From contig CAIXOA010000114.1 in assembly GCA_903920925.1 (NCBI GenBank), positions 1 through 12,866 on the forward strand: a DNA stretch of 12,866 nucleotides, written 5' to 3'. Below the pieces are notes generated by a model, which was not told where the DNA came from, ran no database searches, and worked only from the letters and a program-made list of their open reading frames with translations. The DNA comes from an uncultured Microcaldota archaeon. Its GTDB lineage: Archaea > Micrarchaeota > Micrarchaeia > Anstonellales > Bilamarchaeaceae. How positions within the stretch are numbered: position 1 is the first letter of the stretch; each line of letters starts with the position of its first letter. The position numbers and the translations under genes are program-made. Shown here in pieces: positions 1-5,040 of this stretch.

Positions 1-76
1 CCTCGCTCTTCTCAGCCAATTTGAGATAAGTGCGGACCTTCTGCTCTGTGAGGCTCCTCCCGACCACTGTGCCCAT
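1..76 (-). CDS. Unidentified protein, N-terminal fragment cut by the window edge
   Basis: An open frame starts at the ATG read from 76 to 74 on the minus strand and runs off the left edge after 25 complete codons. The visible residues begin MGTVVGRSLTEQKVRTYLKL and look charged and helix-forming. Too little is present to name a family. The start is supported by a T-rich TATA-like box at 97-105, centred about 25 bases upstream, which would give a leaderless message. The gene follows the 277-residue gene on the same strand after a 41-base gap, so read-through is also possible. No function is proposed. Confidence 0.5.
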   Translation of the reverse strand, partial: MGTVVGRSLTEQKVRTYLKLAEKSE

Positions 77-96
77 GCGGCGAAATCTTCTTTAGT

Positions 97-105
97 AATT
101 AAAAA
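97..105 (-). promoter_or_regulatory. TATA-like box for the truncated left-edge gene
   Basis: The minus strand reads TTTTTAATT here. Its centre is about 25 bases from the A of the ATG at 76, the spacing expected of an archaeal TATA box for a leaderless transcript. Assigned from spacing and composition only. Confidence 0.4.
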
Positions 106-117
106 GATATGCGGACG

Positions 118-951
118 CTATTCCGCGCCCGGCTGCTCCGCCCCGGCCCTTTCCTTTACCGGGGTGCACGCCTTGACGCCACCCCTCCGCACCTCGGCCA
201 GTGCGTAGTCAAGGTAATAGTACCTCATTCCGGGCGCCTTTCCCGGCACAGGGTCGAAATCCGCGATGGCCGCCAATCCCCCGACCATCATCGCGCGGAA
301 TTCCCTGAAATCGGGCGATTCGAGCGATGCCCTCATCAGCTTATCCATCTTCTCATGGAAATAATAGAGCAGGTTGACCGAACCGATGTCCGCCTTCTGG
401 AGCCACTCCTCGAACGGATATAGCACGGCGTCAACGCTCTCCCGGTTCAGCTTGCCCTGTTCATGGGCCATCCTTGCGTATGTGCGCAGCCTGGAGAGTA
501 TCTCCTGCTGCTTCTCACCCGGGACGTTCTCCTGCCCGTCCGCGACCAGGTTCCCGTAGAACTCTAGCTGGGAGTACTCGCTCCGGTCCTCAGCCTTCCT
601 GTTGAGAGCCACCCTGAAGGCGTTCCCCCTCTGGGAAAGCGGCATGCTGGCAATTATCCCCACTATGCCGGGTTCAATGAGCCTGTCCTTATTCACCAGC
701 GCCGTAAGCTCCGAGAAGTACTCCTCGTCCGAAAAGTTGTCGTGCCTGTTCCTGATGGAAGAAACCACGGAGAGAGCAAGCCTCCTCTGCGAGCTTCCCT
801 CGGGAAGGATGTGTGCGAACCCGTCCACCCTCATCCTCTGCTCTTCGGGCACCAGCAGGCCCATCTTCCTCATCACCGGCGGCTTTCCGGCGCACGCGGC
901 CCTAACTATGCCCTCCATCAGCTCCGATGTTGCAAACTGCCTGGGATTCAT
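118..951 (-). CDS. Hypothetical helical protein, 277 residues
   Basis: I do not recognise this protein. It begins MNPRQFATSELMEGIVRAAC and shows no signal peptide, membrane segment, cysteine cluster or nucleotide-binding motif. It looks soluble and almost wholly alpha-helical, with many Arg, Glu, Leu and Ala residues. The last 25 or so residues are a low-complexity tail rich in Ala, Gly, Pro and Glu. The start at 949-951 fits a TATA box at 977-984, which implies a leader of only a few bases. A short purine stretch (AGG) lies just before the ATG. Base composition and codon use resemble the core genes of the window, so this looks like a resident gene. The stretch LPEGSSQRRLALSVVSSI faintly resembles part of the HEAT-like protein at 1288-3027, which is too weak to claim a family. 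Confidence 0.75.
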   Translation of the reverse strand: MNPRQFATSELMEGIVRAACAGKPPVMRKMGLLVPEEQRMRVDGFAHILPEGSSQRRLALSVVSSIRNRHDNFSDEEYFSELTALVNKDRLIEPGIVGIIASMPLSQRGNAFRVALNRKAEDRSEYSQLEFYGNLVADGQENVPGEKQQEILSRLRTYARMAHEQGKLNRESVDAVLYPFEEWLQKADIGSVNLLYYFHEKMDKLMRASLESPDFREFRAMMVGGLAAIADFDPVPGKAPGMRYYYLDYALAEVRRGGVKACTPVKERAGAEQPGAE

Positions 952-976
952 ACGGACCTATTTATGGACACATTTT

Positions 977-984
977 TTTAAATA
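977..984. promoter_or_regulatory. TATA box, possibly bidirectional
   Basis: The sequence TTTAAATA (plus strand) is a near-ideal archaeal TATA box. Read on the minus strand (TATTTAAA) it is centred about 29 bases from the ATG at 951 and fits the 277-residue gene. Read on the plus strand, a start site about 25 bases downstream would fall at 1003-1006, the left end of the inverted-repeat element. Which direction or directions are used cannot be told from sequence. Confidence 0.55.
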
Positions 985-1039
985 GTACAGATTATTTCTT
1001 CCCTTCGCCACGCAGCCCATATATCTGCATCGCTTCCCG

Positions 1040-1059
1040 ATTTTCGCAACTGCGAAAAT
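1040..1059. repeat. Inverted repeat, 9-bp arms
   Basis: ATTTTCGCA and TGCGAAAAT are separated by two bases and pair perfectly. The ATTTTC/GAAAAT ends are shared with the next palindrome. Confidence 0.85.
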
Positions 1060-1066
1060 GGGCGCC

Positions 1067-1084
1067 ATTTTCCCGCGGGAAAAT
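1067..1084. repeat. Perfect 18-base palindrome
   Basis: ATTTTCCCGCGGGAAAAT equals its own reverse complement. It could be a dimeric protein-binding site or part of a folded RNA. Its left arm can instead pair with 1054-1061, forming an alternative hairpin. Confidence 0.85.
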
Positions 1085-1099
1085 TCGCGCGCGATGTCT

Positions 1100-1123
1100 G
1101 GCGAAGTCCTGATGGACTTCACC
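1100..1123 (-). repeat. Hairpin with 10-bp stem and 4-base loop
   Basis: On the minus strand GGTGAAGTCC and GGACTTCGCC flank the loop ATCA. All ten positions pair if one G-U is allowed. On the plus strand the same position is a C-A mismatch, so the stem is better as a minus-strand RNA. Confidence 0.7.
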
Positions 1124-1141
1124 ATCTGGCTGAGTGGCGAA

Positions 1142-1215
1142 CGCCCTCACGGGGATTTGAACCCCGGTTCCAAGCTCCGCAGGCTTGCGTCCTATCCAGG
1201 CTAGACTATGAGGGC
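1142..1215 (-). tRNA. tRNA-Arg (anticodon GCG)
   Basis: A 74-base cloverleaf is visible on the minus strand. The acceptor arms are GCCCTCA and TGAGGGC with discriminator G. The D arm is GTCT/GGAC, and the anticodon stem CAAGC/GCTTG encloses the loop CTGCGGA. The T arm CGGGG/CCCCG encloses TTCAAAT. T33 and G34-C35-G36 (bases 1180-1178) give anticodon GCG, which reads arginine codon CGC. The variable region is four bases, there is no intron, and CCA is not encoded (the next bases are TTC). It lies downstream of the HEAT-like gene on the same strand. The structured element begins at its very next 3' base. Confidence 0.95.
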
Positions 1216-1235
1216 TAGTTTCCAGTCTCCAGAAA

Positions 1236-1267
1236 CTTTATCTATTACGTCCGGTCTATTATTTAAG
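1236..1267 (-). promoter_or_regulatory. Probable tRNA-Arg promoter region
   Basis: Two A+T-rich candidates lie upstream of the tRNA on the minus strand. CTTAAATAATAG at 1256-1267 would give a leader of about 20 bases. AGATAAAG, within 1236-1247, is centred about 26 bases from the mature 5' end. Either could be the TATA box, and the sequence alone does not decide. Confidence 0.4.
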
Positions 1268-1287
1268 TTTTGGGGGCAGCTGCTTCT

Positions 1288-3027
1288 CTAGAGATGGAAA
1301 GGCGCATCTAAAGCGTACCACGCCATAACCGGAATCGGGCGCTTCCCCAAACTCGCACGTCTTTTGATTACTTCCATGGCTTCTGGTTTTCTAAATTGCC
1401 TTGTGTATTTTACAACTTCATTTACTCGCATCGCAGCCATGCTTCTTTCGTTGTGCGTTAATTCAAATTGCAAGTTAATCTCTCTTGCCATTGATATCGC
1501 AGCATCAGGCGCGTCAGCAAGTGCGCCAATGGTTCTTGCAGCTTCCACAATCGCGGTTTGTCTTGTCTGTTCGGCGCCGTCATCCTTCCATGTAGTATAG
1601 ATCAAGTTCCTCGTCATATCCGCGAATATGCCGGCCACTTCAGCAGCATTCTTCATACTTTTGAAAGACCTGATTGTTTTGATTACTTCGGGCAGTCTAA
1701 CCATTTCCACGCACGCTACCAGCTTTCTCGGTGTATCAACTTCATCCGGCCACCAAGGGCCAGCAAAAGGCAGCATTTGTTTAGTCATTTCTATCGCAAT
1801 TGGCCGATCCTCCCTTTTGATGAAATCGGCAATGGCAAGCGCCTTTTTTATTGCGTCGGGGCGAATCTGCCCAAAGAAAAATGCATCATTATGCGATTTA
1901 CAGAATCCTACTACGAAAAGGACGCCTATTCCTTCTCTCACTTTTATCGGAGACTTCTCGTCTTCCAAAACATCTTTGAGCTTAAGTATTTCCTCATCGC
2001 CAATCTCATCAACAACAGTTGTGTTCGAAAGTGCCTTTACAGCGCTTATCCTCATCCTAATGGAATAATCTTGATCTGCTGCAATGAAAGCCAGCCGTTT
2101 TGCAGCCGCCCCCCTCACCACCTTGTCCGGGTGGCCAAGCGCCCTCCTGTCCGCAATTATGCTCAGGAATCCAAGCCGTTCCCTCTGTTCCATCGCATTA
2201 TGCAATAAACTGTCGGAAGGGAATCCCTCCTCTCCAAGTATCGCATTCACAATCCTACCCGGCCGGAGCACAAGCGTTTCCAGCACTCCTCGGTTTATGC
2301 CGGGCACAGCCCACAACAGGCCCCCATGTTTCTCCAGAGAGCTCGTGAGCGCATCCAGCTCAGTTCCGCTGGACTTGCAGATCTCTAGCGTGCTGAAAAG
2401 GAAATCCGGTTTGCACATGTCCATATTCTGTATGCTTTCCGCGACCTTCGCAGCCCTGGAAATGCCCCACCTCGCGGCTATCGCCATAAATGCGGTAGCT
2501 AAGGTGGGAACTACTTCCTCCCCAACTTCCTCCTGCGCTCTTTCAAGAACCGCGGCAATCTTCGGCTCCATCAGGATTTCTGCGCCGCATAAGAGCGCAT
2601 TTCTCTTATACGCATCCGCACCTCTTCCGTCTCCATTCTTACCAATCCATCTCACAGCTTCTGATAATATTTCACTCATATTAGAGCTTTCAAAAAAGCA
2701 ACTTGATTCCCTTATCGCCCTGCACCAGGCAAGAACGGCTTTCTCCCCGCCAATTTCATATATTTTTCCCAGATTGCCGAGGCACTTTTCAACCATTCTT
2801 ATCTGCTCATCCGGCTCTATTTCCACATCCACGGCCCTTGCAACCGCCATCGCGACGTCCAGCCTTGTTTTTTCCGGGAAACGGGCGAACCTTCCGCTGG
2901 TAAGAGTGGAATAAAGCAGCCCACTCGGTTCGGTAAGAAGTAGGTAAGATTTTAGATTAGGTTTGATTGGGCACTCCTGCCGCTCGCTAGGCGTAGCAAT
3001 GAGCTTGCGGGCATGCAGTTCTACCAT
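1288..3027 (-). CDS. Hypothetical protein with HEAT-like helical repeats, 579 residues
   Basis: I do not recognise an orthologue. The protein looks soluble and all-helical. Around residues 300-375 it has HEAT/armadillo-like spacing: PDKVVRGAAAKRLAFIAAD is followed by IRMRISAVKALS and KVREGIGVLFVVG, with the usual V-R-x-x-A-A and A-x-x-A-L pattern. That suggests a protein-interaction scaffold, not an enzyme. No signal peptide or membrane helix is seen. I chose the ATG at 3025-3027 (MVELHARKL). The frame opens further upstream to 3099, but a TATA box at 3049-3058 lies inside that extension and is centred 26 bases from this ATG, implying a leaderless message. A 16-base palindrome lies between TATA box and start. 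Much of the C-terminal coding half (about 1370-2080) is visibly richer in A+T than neighbouring genes, which may mean transfer or relaxed selection. Confidence 0.8.
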   Translation of the reverse strand: MVELHARKLIATPSERQECPIKPNLKSYLLLTEPSGLLYSTLTSGRFARFPEKTRLDVAMAVARAVDVEIEPDEQIRMVEKCLGNLGKIYEIGGEKAVLAWCRAIRESSCFFESSNMSEILSEAVRWIGKNGDGRGADAYKRNALLCGAEILMEPKIAAVLERAQEEVGEEVVPTLATAFMAIAARWGISRAAKVAESIQNMDMCKPDFLFSTLEICKSSGTELDALTSSLEKHGGLLWAVPGINRGVLETLVLRPGRIVNAILGEEGFPSDSLLHNAMEQRERLGFLSIIADRRALGHPDKVVRGAAAKRLAFIAADQDYSIRMRISAVKALSNTTVVDEIGDEEILKLKDVLEDEKSPIKVREGIGVLFVVGFCKSHNDAFFFGQIRPDAIKKALAIADFIKREDRPIAIEMTKQMLPFAGPWWPDEVDTPRKLVACVEMVRLPEVIKTIRSFKSMKNAAEVAGIFADMTRNLIYTTWKDDGAEQTRQTAIVEAARTIGALADAPDAAISMAREINLQFELTHNERSMAAMRVNEVVKYTRQFRKPEAMEVIKRRASLGKRPIPVMAWYALDAPFHL

Positions 3028-3029
3028 AA

Positions 3030-3045
3030 TATACATGCATGTATA
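3030..3045. promoter_or_regulatory. 16-base palindrome, putative operator of the HEAT-like gene
   Basis: TATACATGCATGTATA is a perfect palindrome sitting between the TATA box (3049-3058) and the leaderless start codon (3027). It covers the expected transcription start. A protein bound here would block initiation, so a repressor operator is a reasonable inference. No cognate regulator is identifiable in the window. Confidence 0.45.
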
Positions 3046-3048
3046 ACA

Positions 3049-3058
3049 GTTTAAAAAG
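3049..3058 (-). promoter_or_regulatory. TATA box of the HEAT-like gene
   Basis: The minus strand reads CTTTTTAAAC, centred 26 bases upstream of the ATG at 3027. This is classic archaeal spacing for a leaderless transcript and argues against the longer frame starting at 3099. Confidence 0.6.
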
Positions 3059-3130
3059 GATAGGAATTTTACAGATGGACAGCCTTCCATAAGTTCCAAA
3101 ACATCGGCTAGCCCCGCCCCACCACAATCA

Positions 3131-3138
3131 ATTTAAAT
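3131..3138 (+). promoter_or_regulatory. TATA box of the ftsZ-secE-spt5 operon
   Basis: ATTTAAAT predicts transcription starting near 3160. That is downstream of the ATG at 3155 but about 25 bases upstream of the GTG at 3185. The box therefore supports the GTG as the ftsZ start. Confidence 0.55.
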
Positions 3139-3184
3139 TCTTACCAATGAAGTTATGCTCACTACTAGCTTTAGGGTGTGCCAT

Positions 3185-4273
3185 GTGACAATCGAGGACA
3201 AGATAAAGGAACTCGCAACAGGCCCCGTCTCCAAGGAAGACGAGGAGATAATGAGGTTCATCGAGGAATCGAGGCCGCACGTCTACGTTGTGGGCGCGGG
3301 CGGAAGCGGGACGAATACCATTGACAGGTTATTCGAATTGGGAGTGGACGGCGTGACGCTCATCGGCATGAACACCGATGCCCGCCACCTCCTGAAGATT
3401 CGCGCGAACAAGAAGATACTTATCGGAAAGCAGCTCACAAAAGGAAGGGGCGCTGGAAGCAACCCGGAAATCGGCCTCAGCGCCGCCAAGGAGAGCATAA
3501 ACGAGATAAAGGAGGCGATGAAGGACGCGAACATGGTCTTCATCACCTGCGGATTGGGAGGCGGCACAGGAACGGGAAGCGCGCCGCTCATCGCGGAGGA
3601 GGCGAAGAAGATGGGCGCACTCACCATCGCGGTGGTCACGCTCCCATTCACTTCCGAGGGAAGGGTGAGGATGGAGAATGCGCTCGCAGGCTTGGAGGCA
3701 CTGCGCAAGAGCACGGACACGCTCATAGTGATTAGAAATAACAAGCTGCTCACAATCGCCCCGGACCTTCCGCTCAACACGGCGTTCAAGGTCTGCGACG
3801 AGGTCCTCGCAGGCTCCGTAAAGGGCATCGCGGAGCTGATCACGAAATCCGGATTGGTGAACGTGGATTTCGCGGACCTGCGCACAATACTCACCGCCGC
3901 CGGTTATGCGGTAATAGGATTGGGGGAGGCGTCCGTGGATGCGAAGAGCGAGGAGCGCTCCACTATAGCCATAGAGACCGCGCTCAACTCGCCGCTGCTG
4001 GACTCCGACATCTCCACCGCCAACCGCGCATTGATAAACGTTATAGGCGGAGAGGACATGACGCTGAAGGAGGCGGAGCTCATCGTCTCCGAGACGAGCA
4101 AGAGGATCCATCCCAGCGCCCACATAATCTGGGGCGCGAGGATAGAGCCGAACATGCAGAAGGCGTCGATAAAAGTGCTCTGCGTGCTGGGGGGAGTGAA
4201 GTTCCCCAAGTACACAATCGAGAGCGAGCACGCGAGCCCGACGGAAGACATAGACCTTGAGGTAATAGGGTGA
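3185..4273 (+). CDS. ftsZ: Cell division protein FtsZ
   Basis: FtsZ is the tubulin-like GTPase that polymerises into the division ring under the membrane at mid-cell. From the GTG start the protein has 362 residues, typical for archaeal FtsZ. The early Gly-rich loop VVGAGGSGTNTIDRL lies near residues 35-50. The tubulin signature GLGGGTGTGSAP is at about 123-134. The T7 synergy loop NVDFAD (about 226-231) keeps the Asn and Asp residues that complete the GTPase site of the neighbouring subunit. The C-terminal tail is short and acidic. I prefer GTG 3185 because AGGGTG lies just upstream and the TATA box points to a transcript starting near 3160. ATG 3155 would add ten residues. SecE begins four bases after the stop, so the genes are co-transcribed. 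All key motifs are intact, giving high confidence in function. Confidence 0.97.
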   Translation: MTIEDKIKELATGPVSKEDEEIMRFIEESRPHVYVVGAGGSGTNTIDRLFELGVDGVTLIGMNTDARHLLKIRANKKILIGKQLTKGRGAGSNPEIGLSAAKESINEIKEAMKDANMVFITCGLGGGTGTGSAPLIAEEAKKMGALTIAVVTLPFTSEGRVRMENALAGLEALRKSTDTLIVIRNNKLLTIAPDLPLNTAFKVCDEVLAGSVKGIAELITKSGLVNVDFADLRTILTAAGYAVIGLGEASVDAKSEERSTIAIETALNSPLLDSDISTANRALINVIGGEDMTLKEAELIVSETSKRIHPSAHIIWGARIEPNMQKASIKVLCVLGGVKFPKYTIESEHASPTEDIDLEVIG

Positions 4274-4277
4274 AGGA

Positions 4278-4433
4278 ATGAGGGAATTCATAGAGCGCTC
4301 AATGAGGATTTTGCACATTGCCAAGAAGCCCACGAGAAGGGAACTGGAGGAGATAATCAAGATTGCCGGCCTCGGCATTCTGGTAATCGGGTTCACCGGA
4401 GTGGTGCTCTACGCGGTGTTCTCGGTCTTATAG
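4278..4433 (+). CDS. secE: Preprotein translocase subunit SecE (Sec61-gamma type)
   Basis: This 51-residue protein starts MREFIERSMRILHIAKKPTR, an amphipathic N-terminal helix with the basic, proline-containing hinge typical of archaeal SecE/Sec61-gamma. A single transmembrane helix follows at about residues 28-50 (IKIAGLGILVIGFTGVVLYA). SecE clamps the SecY channel in the membrane and is essential for Sec export. The ATG follows GGGTGAAGG, which overlaps the end of ftsZ and serves as ribosome binding site. The gene lies between ftsZ and spt5, the usual archaeal position. Size, topology and neighbours all agree, although such short proteins have little sequence identity to use. Confidence 0.92.
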   Translation: MREFIERSMRILHIAKKPTRRELEEIIKIAGLGILVIGFTGVVLYAVFSVL

Positions 4434-4437
4434 GTGG
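4432..4437 (+). promoter_or_regulatory. Strong Shine-Dalgarno site that fixes the TTG start of spt5
   Basis: AGGTGG overlaps the secE stop codon and lies five bases before the TTG at 4443. It matches the anti-Shine-Dalgarno end of archaeal 16S rRNA. No in-frame ATG or GTG occurs near the conserved N-terminus, so this site decides the start. Confidence 0.65.
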
Positions 4438-4442
4438 TTTGA

Positions 4443-4895
4443 TTGATATACATATTCAGGGTGACAACCGGGCAGGAAAAGATAGTTTCGCAGATGCTCG
4501 AAAAAAAAGCGCGCGTGCAGCACCTTGCGGTCTATTCGCTGCTCGTGCCGGAGAACGTGAAGGGATACGTGTTCGTGGAGGTCAACAGCGACGAGGACGC
4601 GGCCAAGCTCGCGCACAACACCAGGCACGTGAAGGGGATGCTCAAGAAGAACATCACGATAGACGAGATACAGAAGATGGTCACGGTGGAGAAGCCGGCA
4701 TCCATGACCGTGGAGGTCGGGGACATCGTCGAGATACGCAGCGGCCCGTTCAAGGGGGAGAAGGCCCGCGTGACCAAGGTGGACGAGAACAAGGAGGAGC
4801 TGGTCGTCGAGTTCGTGGAGATGGCCGTCCCCATCCCGACCACCATAAAGACAAAAATAGTGAAGCTGTTCAAGAAGGCGGGGGACGAGAGCTAG
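4443..4895 (+). CDS. spt5: Transcription elongation factor Spt5 (archaeal NusG)
   Basis: Spt5 binds the RNA polymerase clamp, usually together with Spt4, and increases processivity. The 150-residue protein has an NGN domain at about 1-80 (IYIFRVTTGQEKIVSQMLE, then VKGYVFVEV at 39-47). A KOW domain follows at about 88-125 (VEVGDIVEIRSGPFKGEKARV). This two-domain layout and size match archaeal Spt5. The start is TTG at 4443, after AGGTGG; the protein begins with the strand that opens the NGN fold, so little can be missing. It lies nine bases after secE in the ftsZ-secE-spt5 operon. In many archaea rpl11 follows directly, but here the operon ends and L11 is about 4.3 kb away on the other strand. 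The stop codon lies inside a hairpin that starts the terminator region. Confidence 0.96.
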   Translation: MIYIFRVTTGQEKIVSQMLEKKARVQHLAVYSLLVPENVKGYVFVEVNSDEDAAKLAHNTRHVKGMLKKNITIDEIQKMVTVEKPASMTVEVGDIVEIRSGPFKGEKARVTKVDENKEELVVEFVEMAVPIPTTIKTKIVKLFKKAGDES

Positions 4896-4975
4896 GCTCT
4901 TAGCTCTCCGGCCCATATATCTGGCCGTCGACCTAACCCCGCCCTTCTTTACTTTTATTTCCTTTTTCTTCTCCG
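4887..4975 (+). terminator. Tandem hairpins plus pyrimidine-rich tract ending the ftsZ-secE-spt5 operon
   Basis: GAGAGCTA and TAGCTCTC (4887-4908) form an 8-bp stem with a 6-base loop that includes the spt5 stop codon. A second stem, CGGCC/GGCCG (4909-4927), has a 9-base A+T-rich loop. Downstream, 4941-4975 is almost all pyrimidine with several T-runs, the usual archaeal termination signal. Together they are a convincing transcription end, although the need for the hairpins in archaea is uncertain. Confidence 0.6.
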
Positions 4976-5002
4976 CATTCCCTTTCAGGCAAAGTATGGA
5001 AT

Positions 5003-5011
5003 TATTTTAAA
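5003..5011 (+). promoter_or_regulatory. TATA box of glyA-folD
   Basis: TATTTTAAA is centred about 34 bases before the glyA ATG. Transcription would start near 5032 with a leader of roughly ten bases. Confidence 0.5.
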
Positions 5012-5040
5012 CCATTAGTGAGAAATCCGCTTGTGGTTCC

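Larger units (their letters stand above)
1004..1141. other. Structured palindromic element abutting the tRNA gene (candidate ncRNA or miniature mobile element)
   Basis: The element is bounded by inverted repeats: 1004-1017 (TTCGCCACGCAGCC) and 1128-1141 (GGCTGAGTGGCGAA) pair at 13 of 14 positions. Inside are a 9-bp stem with a 2-base loop (1040-1059), a perfect 18-base palindrome (1067-1084), a 10-base palindrome (1085-1094), and a hairpin at 1100-1123 with a TGAT loop on the plus strand. Bases 1028-1033 (CATCGC) can pair with 1091-1096 (GCGATG) and enclose the first two structures. The right end touches the last base of tRNA-Arg with no gap. The hairpin at 1100-1123 has 10 bp if read on the minus strand (one G-U pair) but a C-A mismatch on the plus strand, which mildly favours a minus-strand RNA trailing the tRNA. 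No protein frame and no target-site duplication was seen. Confidence 0.6.

Noticed and set aside
1004..1141. Known RNA identities for the structured element (5S rRNA, RNase P RNA, C/D-box or H/ACA guide)
   Set aside because: The conserved 5S internal sequences are missing, no RNase P core motif is visible, and no proper RTGATGA/CTGA box pairs with guide spacing are present. Only isolated CTGA and TGATGG strings occur.
1142..1215. tRNA-Arg as an attachment site of an integrated element
   Set aside because: I found no second copy of the tRNA 3' end within the window and no integrase or phage-like gene on its 3' side. A distal att site outside the window cannot be excluded.
2084..2914. 276-residue open frame on the plus strand opposite the HEAT-like gene
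   Set aside because: Its Ser-, Pro- and Leu-rich composition is what an antisense shadow gives. The minus-strand frame is longer and has a well-spaced promoter and HEAT-like repeats.
3028..3099. 24-residue N-terminal extension of the HEAT-like protein
   Set aside because: It contains the TATA box and the palindrome. The leaderless ATG at 3027 fits the promoter spacing.
3283..4396. Long open frames on the minus strand opposite ftsZ and secE
   Set aside because: They mirror the codon periodicity of a clear ftsZ gene, have no recognisable domain and lack a promoter or ribosome site.
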